From positions 303,683 to 367,682 of the forward strand of contig ML996690.1 of the NCBI GenBank assembly GCA_010356995.1: a stretch of DNA of 64,000 nucleotides, in the 5' to 3' direction. Below, one piece after another: positions 1 through 10,532 of the stretch. The stretch's first letter is position 1, and each line of letters starts with the position of its first letter. The notes under the pieces were generated by a model that was given only the letters and a program-made list of their open reading frames with translations, ran no database searches and was not told where the DNA came from. This DNA comes from Trichodelitschia bisporula. Its lineage: Eukaryota > Ascomycota > Dothideomycetes > Phaeotrichales > Phaeotrichaceae. The position numbers were made by a program, and so were the translations under genes.

Positions 1-1145
1 ATTGGTGTACCTCCGGTGCCGCTTCCCAAAGTATGACACTGGCATGTCAATCTGCACGTCGGGCGGCCCGTACAGCGCGGCCTGGTCCTGCGGGAGGATC
101 TGCATGTCGTCGAGGATGAGTGCCCTGCTGACCGTGTGCCCCGCTACGCGGAGCGAGCCCTTCACCACGCCGTACGAGATAACGCTGGTGGTCTGCAGGT
201 TCACGTCCGGCATGTAGGAGACGAGAGCATAGTTCTTCGTTGGCTTCGCCTTGCCGATGACGATGACCTCGTAGCGCTGGCCAGGGTGTATTTCAATGGC
301 TTTTGCTTTGGTGGGCTGCGTGGGCACGCCGTCGGTGTTGACCACGTACATGTCGTGATCCTCTGGAGATCGTTAGTGTGTCTTCGCCCCCATCCTGAGT
401 TGGAGAAACGGACCGAAGGAGATGACGTGCGGAAAGACAGCCGCCATGCTGACCATTCTGAACAGATACCGTTTGTTCGGCTCGAGTTGAAAGTTCAGTG
501 ACGTGGTATCGTTTATCAGTGTCGACGGCGGGGCGGGCATCCTATTCTTGCTCAGACCGTTGCGGAAGTTGCCTGACCCGTCAAAGTAGTCGTGCAAGAT
601 ATACGGCGACTCGTCGTGGAACCTGTGCCATGAGTTTGCATCCCCCTTTCGCCAACGAGCCGAGAAACACACCAGTCAGAAACCGAAAAGAAGTACTCTT
701 TGTCGTACTGAAGCTCCTGATCTCGTTTGCGGTCTCGGACAATCATCGGTGCCCGCAGTCCATCCGGGTACTGACCCTTGTCGTGGCTGTGGTACCAGAA
801 GATGCCCGCCGGAAATGCCTTGAAGGTGTGAGAGTAGCTTTGACCGGGCTGGATCGGACACTGGCATGTCATCGGCACGCCGTCCATGGCGTTGGAATCG
901 AGCTGTATCATGCCGTGATAGTGCAAGCTCGTTGTCTCGTTCCCGAGGTCGTTCTTGATATTGACGGTAACAGTGTCCCCGAGGTCCACCTCCATGGCGG
1001 GCGGAGGCCACTGGCCATTGACGCCAATGACGGGACGCATGAAGCCATCGGGAGCAGCATTCACCCACCCAATGCTCATGTCATACACCACAGTCTTTGC
1101 AAAACAACTCGCGAGGAAGAATTGGAGCAGAAAAAGGGACAACAT
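1..1145 (-). CDS. Fet3-type multicopper oxidase, partial (3' end off window)
   Basis: This gene encodes the N-terminal half of a secreted or membrane-anchored multicopper oxidase of the Fet3 ferroxidase/laccase family. The three exons are 1145-673, 622-414 and 362-1. The 50-bp and 51-bp introns have canonical ends, and the second has an ACTAAC branch site. Translation starts with a signal peptide (MLSLFLLQFFLASCFA). Type 3/type 2 copper ligands appear as HYHG (about residue 97) and WYHSH (about residue 138), and KGQYPDGLR, typical of the Fet3 branch, follows. The first splice restores a SDWFHDE motif and the second restores FEDHDM. The C-terminal copper site lies outside the window, so completeness cannot be judged. 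The family oxidises Fe(II) or phenolics; iron uptake is the usual role of Fet3 proteins, working with an Ftr1 permease. No permease gene is visible in the window. A pigment laccase remains possible. Confidence 0.9.
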
Positions 1146-2312
1146 GGCGACCGGGGCGAAGCGTGCAAAGATATGAACGATTAAACGAAATGAGATGAGA
1201 TAAAGGGGCTGATCAATTAGAGACTAGGCCGGCATGGTGAGCTATTGAGCAAGTCGTCAGAACTGTGGTGAGCAAGGAAATATGTAGAGCCAAATCCGCA
1301 TTTTCCATCATGACTACGCCTTCGCCACCCGGCTCAAAAGGACCGACATGTGCTTCAAGTACGGACATCGGGCCTGAGGGGCCGATGAGGGGCCGCGGCC
1401 TCCAAGACTGTCTCTCGTTGAGGATGGGAATGAGCAGCTGGAACGGGCAGCAAGTCCAGCCAACGTCTAGACACTAGTGGAGCAGGGCACAGGTTTGGAA
1501 GGAAAGCACTGGGATCTGAAGCCAAAGCAATGAGAGAAAGGTGGGGGCGAGGACATGGGAAAGGTGAAAAGTAAGAAGCTAGTGACGAATCTCACCCGAT
1601 TCAAGAGCATGCATTGTTACACTCCGAGAACAGATTTCCCCACATCTATCGGTCTTTCGATCTCGGAATGTTGATGACATCGGCCATCTCTAGGGCCGAC
1701 GCGCGGAGCGCTTTGGGGGGAGGGGAAAGTCGGCATGCCTGAAAGGCCTTACGCCGACGCAAGCACTTCTCCATATGCGAAGGCGGAAAGACAGGAGTTG
1801 TTGGTGCGATTGGGGGAAAAGCGGAACAAGCACTACGGGGTGGTGACAATGATATATGGACCGAATCATTCGGAGGCACGATATTACGGTATGATCTGAG
1901 GGGAACCGAGCGGGCTTTCTACGAGAGAATTAGCGCAGCTGTACAATGGCAGAGGAGATGGAGTTGGAGATGGAGTCGGTCATGAGGTGGTTCACGGTCC
2001 AGACCTGGGGCACAGTAACGTGACATGACGTCCTGTATCACCATTGGACAATTCCCAAGGCGACGCGCACCACTTCAACCACTCTCTTCCTCCACCACCT
2101 CCACCTCCATTACCTTTCTGCCCATCCAATCCCCACCTGATGTCCATCTCTCTACTATCTTCACATGAAAGATCCAAGCTCTGCCTTGTGGAACTGTGTT
2201 GAGCACCGACGATGAGCGGTGGAGATGATAAAGTTCTCAAGCTATTGGACTGATACCATCTACGGAGTACGTACAATGTGCCCCTTTCATCATTCCCCGA
2301 CTAGAACTAATT
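1146..2312. other. Intergenic, no gene seen
   Basis: This is the upstream region of the multicopper oxidase and the downstream region of the membrane protein gene. I see only short unconvincing open frames. A pyrimidine-rich stretch (about 2075-2115, CTCTTCCTCCACCACC-like) is the only compositional feature. Confidence 0.5.
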
Positions 2313-3490
2313 CTAATTGCTCTTCGAGTCGTCTTGCTGCTGCTCCTGCTGCAAGAGAGTTCGGTCACCGGTCATGTACCCAGTAAGACTGCCAATCAGG
2401 AAGCCACCGAGGGTACCCAGGGGACCATCCACTTTGCTGTCAACCGTTTCCTCCTGGATGAGTTCGTCCGTCTTTTTGTCCGTCCTCGTATTCTCGCTGT
2501 TGACCATCTGATTGGTGGAACCTGCTGTGGTGATCGGGAGCTCCTGATGCTTTACTCCGCCTGGAGTCCTGTGGCGAATGGTACCGGTTATGTTCAGTGG
2601 AAAGTTGCGGGAGGTGCTCATTGCTTGGTCCGCGGGGTTGGAATAAGCACGCGGTGGCGTACGCAAGCCCGACCTTTCCTCCTTTGCAGACTTTGGGTCC
2701 GGAACCACGTTGTCGCTGCTACCATCCATGACGAGGAAGGTCACCAAGCTGCCGAGTACAAAGGCGAGGACTGCCCCGGCGATTGCAAATCCGAGAAGGA
2801 TGTTCTCCTTTACGGTGCCCTTTTTCGCTTTTTGTTCTTGAAGATTGATGGTCGAGGAATTGCTCTCAGACGGCACGCTCGAAGTGCCGATGGCCGGACC
2901 AACGGTGCTTGTGACTGGGGACGGCGCCTCTATCGAAGTCGCTGTCGCCGATCCAACGAGAGTCACGACTGCCGACGAAGAGACACTCGATGTGAGAAAG
3001 GCTGAGCCTACGACGGGCTGGATAGAAGTCGAAGACACGCTCGAGTTGACAATCCCTGAGCCTCCGAGAGTATCGATGGAAGACGGCGACGCAATCGAAG
3101 CGACAACGGTCGAGCGGATGGACGTCCCAATTGAAGATTGTGCTGCCGTCGGAGTAACCCAGACCGTGTTCGTGCTCGCATTCGTCGCGTAGATGGTGAC
3201 GATCTCAGTCACTGTGTGGACACGACGCTCCCTAGTCAATGTCTTACGGACATGGTCAGCTACGGCCTATGACTAGTACCACGCGGGAAGCAGACCTTCT
3301 CGGCAATCACAGACGCGCCTGCAACGTTGAAATTTCCCCAGATTGTGGTGATCGGCAGAATCCTTGAACTGAGCCTGGATACAGAGGTGTGCGGCTCCGC
3401 CGCACCGGTAGAGATTGTCGTGCTCGTGGAGGTTGAAATCAAGCCGGTGACGGTGGCGGTGACGCGAACGAGGGTGAGGAATCCCACCAT
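2313..3490 (-). CDS. S/T-rich single-pass membrane protein (Mid2/Wsc-like architecture)
   Basis: I do not recognise a named family. The model is two exons, 3490-3280 and 3211-2313, joined by a 68-bp intron (GTACTA...CACACAG) that keeps frame and gives 369 residues from an ATG. The N-terminal part has few charges and ends in the segment VAGASVIAEKVCFPR. A long Ser/Thr/Val-rich stalk follows (about residues 90-200). One membrane span (GFAIAGAVLAFVLGSLVTFLV) lies near residue 220, with a charged cytoplasmic tail of about 130 residues. This layout resembles fungal cell-wall stress sensors of the Mid2/Wsc type, but no WSC cysteine domain is visible. No strong signal peptide is seen, so the exact start is less certain. 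An overlapping second frame in exon 1 has no ATG, so I did not use it. Confidence 0.6.
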
Positions 3491-3601
3491 ATTTTTTGAT
3501 GTTGTCGATGAAAAGGTTTCGAGGAAGCGGTGGTGAGGGTGTAGAGGCAGCAGCAAATGTTTGCGCTGTCAACTAGGAGTCTGGGACACCATTGATGCTC
3601 C

Positions 3602-3671
3602 GCGATTTATACTTGGCGATTTATACTCAGCGTTTTATGCTCGGCGTTTTATACTCGGCGATCGATGCTCG
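3602..3671 (+). repeat. Five tandem 14-bp units upstream of the membrane protein gene
   Basis: Five head-to-tail units of the form GCG(A/T)TTTAT(A/G)CT(C/T)(G/A) fill 70 bp, with the fifth carrying ATCGAT instead of a T-rich core. The array begins about 110 bp upstream of the ATG of the minus-strand membrane protein gene, so it lies in its promoter or 5' leader. Confidence 0.8.
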
Positions 3672-3866
3672 GCGTTGACATTGTCAAGTGTACATTTTGT
3701 CTCGGCGACTTCAACCATGTGACATTGGGTTCGAAGTGAGTTCAGACTTGAACTCCCCCCTCTCTGCAAATCTCTATCTAAAGCGTTATTCCCCTACAGC
3801 ATCCAAGCGGTCAGTTCACTCCCAAACCCCCTCCACCAAACCGCCAAACCTCTCACCGCAGACCAA

Positions 3867-4494
3867 CTAACCCCGCTCCAAAGCCTTCCTCGCCCTCTCC
3901 CAATCCCCCCTCCCCATCTCCGTCCTAATACTCAACCTTCTTCCCAACGTCGGATTCTCCCACTCCAACCTCTCCACCTCCACAAACCCCATCCTCGTCA
4001 ATATCTTCAAACTCGCCGGATTCCCACTATCCACCCACGCCGTCCACTTCCCCTCCTCCTCCCCTTCCACTGGCTCCCTCCCAAACCACCACTTGAAAAA
4101 AGCGTCCACGGCTTCGGTTGCGTACCCCTTGCCCCACATACCGGGCGCGAGCATGTACCCGAGCTCGAGCGCGCGCGGCGCGCCTAGCGTGCCGACGAAT
4201 GCGCCGCCGCGCGACTCTTCGATTACGTACAGCGGTGCCGTGAACTCATTGGCCCTGTGGTACGCGATCATTTCATCGGCCTGAGCGGGCGAGGTCCACA
4301 CGCCGGCGAGACTGGGGCGTTAGCGGAGAGCATTGAGGGAAGGGGAGTGCTTACGTCCATTGGTACACGGATCTGATCCCGCGCAGCTCATACAGCGCCG
4401 CGCTGTCCGCTGGCGTTATTGGTCGGAGGGTGAGGCGCGCGGTGGGGAGGATGGGGAGGGTGGAAACGAAAGGGGTGGCAGATTCGGTAGCCAT
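3867..4494 (-). CDS. GNAT-family N-acetyltransferase
   Basis: This is a small acetyl-CoA-dependent N-acetyltransferase of the RimJ/RimL type. The two exons are 4494-4355 and 4311-3867, with a 43-bp GTAAGC...CCCCAG intron, giving 194 residues. The N-terminus carries the typical ARLTLRPITPADSAALYEL segment. Motif A, which binds the CoA pyrophosphate, appears as LGYMLAPGMWGKGYATEAVDAF (core WGKGYATEA). It is followed by SGNPASLKILTRMGF, the segment that contacts CoA in many GNAT enzymes, and a final strand region WENPTLGRRLSIRTEM. The substrate (a protein N-terminus, an antibiotic-like amine or other small molecule) cannot be told from sequence. The start ATG is the first in frame and is followed directly by the conserved strand, which supports it. 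Confidence 0.9.
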
Positions 4495-7297
4495 TGTGGA
4501 TTTGGGATTGAAGATGGGGTTTGGAATTGGATTGGGAGTTGGGGTTGAACTGAGGCGGGAGTTGAGGTCGAGTTATATGTCGGATGTCATGTCGGGTGTA
4601 GGGCGCAGTCAGGTTAGGCGCTTTTGCTTGTTCGGCTAGTCTGCAGTGCGGCCCGGGCCGGGGGGTGATGAGGCTGGGTCGGGCCGGGGGGGGGGGGGGG
4701 GGGGGGGGGGGGCACGTGATGCCGGCGGATGATGGATGCGAGAAGAATTGGGACGAGGTAAGAAGTTCCTGTCCGTTGATGAGCTGCTCTGACTTGATGA
4801 ATTTAGGGCTGCTCCGAAGCCGAATGTCCAGGTGGAATCGATCTGGGCAATACCCGTTGCTGACCTATGCAGCCGTGTACTCAGAGCGTCACCGGTTGAA
4901 GACGTGCCTGACGATACCTGTTTGGATGATGCTCGATGGGACCTCAGTGCGCAGCACACTCCTTCCTTACTGCTGCGTGGTACAGCTGTGCTCAAGCTCT
5001 GCTCGTCGTTGCCTGTTCCGCTATTGACCCGCTCGGTGTATCTGGCGCTGCTAGAGCACCTATCGGACATCTCCTGGTCAAACTGGTCAACAGTAGAGTC
5101 GTCAAAAGCGAGTAGAGCCTGGGTATACCTGTAACACTCACCGGTCAAGAGGCCGGTGCACACCGAAATCCCAAAGGACGTCACCTAAACAGCTATCGTC
5201 GGGCGATACGTCCTCTATATCGACGACGGCGCTCCGAGCAGCACGTGTGGATATGGTAACGGGTTATGAGCCCCGCTGTCGCCACAAGGCCCAAGTTCCG
5301 CTTCAAGCACATGCGGGCCGGGCTTATGATCTTGTGATGGCGGTTTTAAACAATTTTTTCCTTTGTGCCTGTCGCGGGAGAATGTCGGGACCTCTCCAAA
5401 TGGGGGAGGAGCTCCTGCTAGGAACCGGGGGCCTGGGGTGCTCTTGTCTCACGGCAGATGCCTGGGGAGAGGCTCTGACTCTTCCTCTCCTCTTCTTCTC
5501 CTCCGAAAATCAATCTCTGATACTCTTTGCACTTAAGTACGGGTTCGTGACAGGGCCCACCGTCGTTGGACCTGCCGGCCTGGATCCCGCTTTGCGTTCC
5601 GTGGTCTTTATAGTTGAGTTTCGGAATCTGTGCGACTGCGACGGCCGGGGCGGAATGGCTTCTGATAGGCGTCTTCGGGGACGAATTTGGTGTTCTGCTG
5701 TGATTCTGGCTTAGAACCTGGCAGAGACAGATACAGACTCCTTGCTGACCCGATGTTCTAGTTTCATGTGTTTCTTGAGCGAGGCGACGGGCTGCAATAG
5801 AGCTGTGAGCCGTGTCTTACTCGGCAAGGGCCAGCGAGTGCTGGAAGGGAGTGCGTACTATTCCTTTATCAAAGCGTTCATTGTGTTACTCGGCCTGGCT
5901 CCATGGCTTCCAGACTCCCTCGCAATGATGCGGAAGTGGGGAGAGCGTTGACGCCCCGAAGCAGCACGGTAGGTACTCTATGCTTTTCCCCTGACCTCTG
6001 TTGGCTGAAGGCTGAGATCCGGGTAGCTGAATAACGTCGGGACTTGAATGGTTAGTTCGTCGGTCTTTGGTCACACACCCACCTTCCTGCCTGCTGAGAC
6101 CTTCGTGCTGGGCGCAGAACTCAAGCGACCGCCGCGGAACCCGCTGCTGTCCGTCCCGACGGCGGTCCTTCATCGCTAGGTTGCTGTACAGGTTGATGTC
6201 TGCAGACAAAGAATTGTGTCTCGGGATCTCCAGTATCTCATTCTGACGTCCGCCGAGGGCGAAAAATTTACTAAGCCGTCGAATTGAGCGCCCATAGACG
6301 GCCCCTGCTTCCACTGCGGCTCGAATCAGTACCAAGGTCTGCCGCTTTCCGAAGATTCCTTCCTATTTTGGACAATGTTGCTACCGACTTTAGTCCTCAG
6401 CTCTGGACTCTTTCCCTAAAATTCTAGCAATTAAGAGATTGACAAATACTGAAACGGATCGCAGCTGCTTCGCAATACACTAGGCCAGCCTTGCAGCTCT
6501 CCCCGCCGCAAGGCTGTGCGCCAAGGAAGCTTACAAATGGTCCATCAATCTCGGCCATTGCCGAAACGGGAGTTGCATCGTCGAAGCGGAGATCACACCG
6601 TCCGGTGACTGTAAACGGTCTGGATCTTTTCTGATCGTGAAGGTTCTCATCCTGAGCCATCTGCTGCAGCCGATGAGCCATACTGACAGGTGCGCTGCTC
6701 CGGGATGCGCAGTTCGCCCACCATCTCTTGCGGCCCTACGATTTGACGGAGATACTTCCCAATTGAACGAATCACGACTATATGCTAATATATATCCTCC
6801 GTATAACTGATAAAGGGCCATGGATCAACCGCTTGCACTCGTGGTTCGGGGAAATGTTGCTTGCGCATCCAGAAACAGCAGCGTTTCATGCATCTCACAA
6901 AACATCGACGTTTCGCAGCACTGAACTCGAATAGCATCTATCGTCCATGATATGTGTCTAAGTTTGGCGCACCGGGGACGCGTATCGGCGTGGCACAGAT
7001 CGCCGCGATTCGCAATGCTTCGCCGTCGCAAACTCTATCGGCGGCCGGGGCCTGTAAATAGATTGCCTGCCCGGCGCCAGCAACGGCCGACTTTACTATC
7101 AACCCTAAACCCACCCACACCCGCCCTTTGTTTCGCCCCTCCCGCACCCCATCCTCGCACCCACGCGCAGCTCCATCTAGCCCAAAGCCCGTGGCTAATC
7201 TACTCAAGGACGTCATTAGCATGGCCTCTTAATTGTCAGGTATATGACGCTTAGCAATGCCGTCCATCCAGAACGGTCCTGCGCCCACGGCGCCTAG
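4495..7297. other. 2.8-kb intergenic stretch
   Basis: I find no supported gene. Open frames up to 182 codons occur on both strands but have no recognisable domain, and several overlap. The first part contains a 27-base G run. The rest has no repeats I can see, so it may hold lineage-specific transcripts that sequence reading alone cannot support. Confidence 0.45.
4686..4712 (+). repeat. 27-nt G homopolymer
   Basis: An uninterrupted run of about 27 G residues is followed immediately by CACGTG. The true length may be uncertain because such runs are hard to sequence. It is the longest of several G or C runs in the window. Confidence 0.85.
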
Positions 7298-7305
7298 TAT
7301 ATATA
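7298..7305 (+). promoter_or_regulatory. TATA box of the secreted-protein gene
   Basis: TATATATA lies about 96 bp upstream of the ATG at 7401, at a fitting distance for a TATA-driven, highly expressed fungal gene with a leader of about 65 bases. Confidence 0.6.
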
Positions 7306-7400
7306 CCCTCGCGGCCGCGCCCTCCAACTGGGCACCCGGCATCACTCCTTCACCCACGAAACAAAACACCACGCTCTTTTTCAACCACCAAACCAGCACA

Positions 7401-7884
7401 ATGCGCGTTTCTGTCCTCCTCGCCGCCGTCTCCATGGCGTTCGGGTGCGCTCCCCTCCACTCCCCAACGGTCTAGCTAACATCACAGTTCTGCCCTCGCC
7501 ACCGAAAGTATCGACGGCAAGCCCTTCAAGTTCGGCGTCAACCAAGGCAGCCTGCCGACGCAGTACCTGACCGCCTCGGGCATGGGTAGCTCCGACATCA
7601 GCAAGGGCGTCACCTGCACGATCACCGCGGGCGCGCTCAAGTGCGGCGACCTCGGCATCTCGACCTCTGTCCCCGGCGACATGACGGCGGTCAAGTTGGT
7701 CAAGGGCCTTGCGACCACGGGGTGGAGTTTGAACAATGACGTCATTACTGTCGGCACCGGCAGCCGCAAGTACACGTTCAGCCTGCGCACAAACCAGCCT
7801 AATACGGCGATTTGGATTGAGAATTGCCCGCATGGCCATTTCCAGCCGCATGGGGTTGCGAAGGCGTATTTTGTGGAGGCTTAG
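7401..7884 (+). CDS. Small secreted protein, 146 aa
   Basis: The function is unknown. The two exons are 7401-7444 and 7488-7884. The 43-bp intron (GTGCGC...ATCACAG, with a CTAAC branch site) interrupts the signal peptide, which reads MRVSVLLAAVSMAFGSALA with an Ala-X-Ala cleavage site. The mature protein of about 127 residues is rich in Gly, Thr and Ser, has strand-like alternation (for example VGTGSRKYTFSLRTNQP) and only three cysteines (VTCTI, LKCGD, ENCPH), an odd number. It ends in NCPHGHFQPHGVAKAYFVEA, which has a His cluster. A TATA box and a compact leader suggest strong regulated expression. Secretion and small size fit a cell-surface or effector-like protein, but the role is inference only. 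No catalytic motif is visible. Confidence 0.85.
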
Positions 7885-8745
7885 GGGGTGGGATGTTGGT
7901 TCTTTGTGTATAGATGTTGTGTTTGGTTAGGAATTTTACTATTGCGTTTATGTCGGCCGACTACTGTTGGGCTTTGTGTTGAGGTGCTGGGTGACTGTCG
8001 TGTCCGTTTAAGAGTATGGTAGACATACACTATGATGGCTTTGACTTTAGTGTAGTACTAGACGTTACGGCATCATGTTTTCTCTTGCCAATATCACACC
8101 CCCAGCGCTGAAGCAATCAAGCTATCGGAGTTCCAATTGATGAAGATGTAAAGTGGGAGCCTTATTATGTCAGGAAGAAGCATGATACTTTTAGGAAGGA
8201 ACATGATGTAATGTGCGCGTGATGGAAGGCAGGAGCATAGGAGGATAGTCGACATCGTGTATTCAATCTTGAGAGTCTCTTCCTCTCTTCCTCTCTTCCT
8301 CTCTTCCTCTCTTCCTCTCTTCCTCTTTAGTTCGAACTTCAGGTTTCACAGTCGCCTTTGCAATGTTGGAGCTTTCGCTCCCATCACTAGTTCTACAATC
8401 TAGGGCCCCTCGAGGGGGTATTCGCCACAGTCGAGCCCGGAGGCCACTGGCGGAAAGAAGAGCTCATTACTAGTTCGACCCTATGAGAGAGATCCTCCGC
8501 GAGCAACATTGGAAACGAGACCAGCTCACTTCACGTTGGCATGAATAAGAACAAATCATTGGGTATCTAGGGTATCTAGGGTACAAGAACTCAAACACCG
8601 CCCCCCCAACTCCACGCTGAAAACAAACCCGGGTATCATAACCTTCAGACCGAAACGCCATGCTAAAGCAAACGGGGCATCGCAAAACCAGCCGCTCCAG
8701 ACGCCACACTGATGCTCTTCCCAAGCGCACAACCAGTCGGTCCAA
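7885..8745. other. Intergenic region between convergent genes
   Basis: This holds the 3' flanks of the secreted-protein gene (plus strand) and the Pro/Ala-repeat gene (minus strand). Apart from one microsatellite and a duplicated GGGTATCTAG near 8560-8582, nothing coding is visible. Confidence 0.5.
8277..8326 (+). repeat. (TCTTCCTC)n microsatellite, about 6 units
   Basis: About six tandem copies of an 8-bp pyrimidine unit (CTCTTCCT in other registers) span 50 bp of the intergenic region. It is a polypurine/polypyrimidine tract. Confidence 0.9.
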
Positions 8746-10532
8746 CTAGTTGGGGTACGTGAAGTAAGGATGGTACTCCGTGTCCTGGGTCGTAGCCCGG
8801 CTCCCGCGGCGGCTCGATGGACCAGCGTCCAATTCAGTCCTGTCCGTGGCTTCGCGCCCCGCCCTGTAGACTCCTGCCCGACGGTCGTTGGAACTCGCGT
8901 TCATCGACTTGGTCTTCGCGGTCACGTTGGGGGCGTAGATGACGTTGTTCATCTTGTTGCCGTCGAGGATATCGACGCACGCCGTCTTGTGGTGCCGGAG
9001 AAGGTCGCAGACCGCCGTGATGCGATCCACGAAGTTGAGATTGCGGTCCGGATGCTCCTTCCGCGTCTTGGGGGCCCAGGTTGGGTCGCTTAATTCGACC
9101 AAGGTGGACCCGTGGATGTGGAGCCTCACGGCACACTCCTGTATTGGGTTAGCACTTCTGTAACAGGACCGGTGGAAAGAAATACTTACAACTGCCTCCC
9201 AGCAACGAGCTTCGATGTACTGCTGGTCATACTTGAAGGCTAACAACCGGTTTTTGTTGGTCTTTCCCGGCTTATCAAAGAAATTGGAAAAGTCAACGAT
9301 CGCGTCGTATATGGCCACGGCGAACGGTGTCTTCTCGTCGTCCGTCAGCGGCGCGCGGCGGTCCGGAGGTGCCCAGCGCGACTTGTACAGGATTTCATTG
9401 GCCTGTTCCATCCCCTTGACCCTCCGAGAGTATGGATGATAGCGAGTGCCGACTACAGCACTGATATGCCGACCCCTAGGTGTCTTTCCCGTGGCCGCAG
9501 TTGCAGCTGGGGCTTGGATGGGAGTGGAAGCCAGGACCGTCACGAAGGTCGGAGCGGGAGCTTGATGATATGTAGGAGCCGGCGCATAGGCAAACGGCTG
9601 GACCGGAGCTTGGCCAAACATCTGGACCGGATCTTGGGTGAACGGCTGGACTGAGCCTTGAGCGAACGGCTGGGCCGGAGCTGGGACGACCGTCTGTGCC
9701 GGACCTGGAGGCGCAGTGGACGTATAGACCGGGGCCTGGTCGAAAGCGGACGACAGAGCTGGATCAATCGGGGGCGGACCGGACGTGTAAACCGGAGATG
9801 GATTGAACATGGACGCCAGAGCAGGATCAATAGCGGCCGGACCGGACGTATAGGCTTGAGCCTCGTCGAAGTCGAATGCATCAGCCGTATAAGCCGGAAT
9901 CCAGTCGAAGACGGGTGCCGGAGCACGCTCAGTCTCGTCCAGGGTGAACGTCGGTTCCGGGACGGGCCCCTGATTGCCGTAGTAATCGTATGAGGCCGGC
10001 TGATGGTGCGGGACGAAGCTGAAGTTCATGCTCGGACCAGCCAGGAATGTCTCCTCAGGCGGAGCAGGAGCGATCGGGACGTGCCCGTTGTTCTCCGTGC
10101 TCAGGTCCGTCGCCCTCAGCTCGTTGACCATTTGACCCTGGTTGACGTCAGTGGTGACGGTCTGGAATAGGTTAGTAAGTTTGCCCCTGATATCGTTGAA
10201 GGGATGTAGCTTACCTGCGCCGTACCAGCGTTCTGCTGCTCAATTATGTTCACTGCCATCTGATCGGGCAGGACGGAATCGCTAACCGCTGTGTTCTGCG
10301 GCTGCTGATCCGGAGTGTCGACGATGTCGTTACACTCAAAGATATTCTGTAGAACATCATCTCCGAAGTCCGCGGTGGTCGCACCTCTAGCCGGATCTAC
10401 GGACTGTAACCCGCCATTGATCAAGGCATCAGTCTCCGCGAAGGGGTCCATCTCTACCGTGGACGACGTAGCAGGCTCTTGAGCCGGAGGCGACGATGCG
10501 GCGACCTTGTTGGTACCGTTCGGAGCAGCCAT
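8746..10532 (-). CDS. Pro/Ala-rich repeat protein with conserved-looking C-terminal domain, 560 aa
   Basis: The function is unknown. The three exons are 10532-10215, 10161-9190 and 9138-8746. Both introns (53 and 51 bp) have GTAAGC/GTAAGT donors and CTAAC branch sites; the second is a multiple of three with no stop, so it could be misread as coding. The ATG is in good context (GCAATGGCT), and no in-frame ATG precedes it. Residues 1-170 are acidic and Gln/Ser-rich. Residues about 220-325 carry degenerate repeats, including two copies of PVYTSGP/ID-PAL-type units and a run of (A/V)QPFAQ-type heptads. The C-terminal half (about 335-500) looks globular: RYHPYSRR, a charged helix, FFDKPGKTNKNRLLAFKYDQ, IEARCWEAVVECAVRLHIHG and DLLRHHKTACVDILDGNKMN. 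This suggests a nuclear or regulatory protein of a fungus-specific family, but I cannot assign a role. Confidence 0.8.

Noticed and set aside
3280-3490. Alternative frame in exon 1 of the membrane protein with a Cys-rich patch (YRCGGAAHLCIQAQFKDS)
   Set aside because: I first considered two frameshifts, but this frame has no ATG, and the 68-bp intron at 3212-3279 joins the ATG-started frame cleanly to exon 2.
4636-5184. Minus-strand open frame of 182 codons
   Set aside because: Its C-terminal end is translated from the 27-base G run (poly-Pro), and the rest is Ser-rich low-information sequence without domain or splice support.
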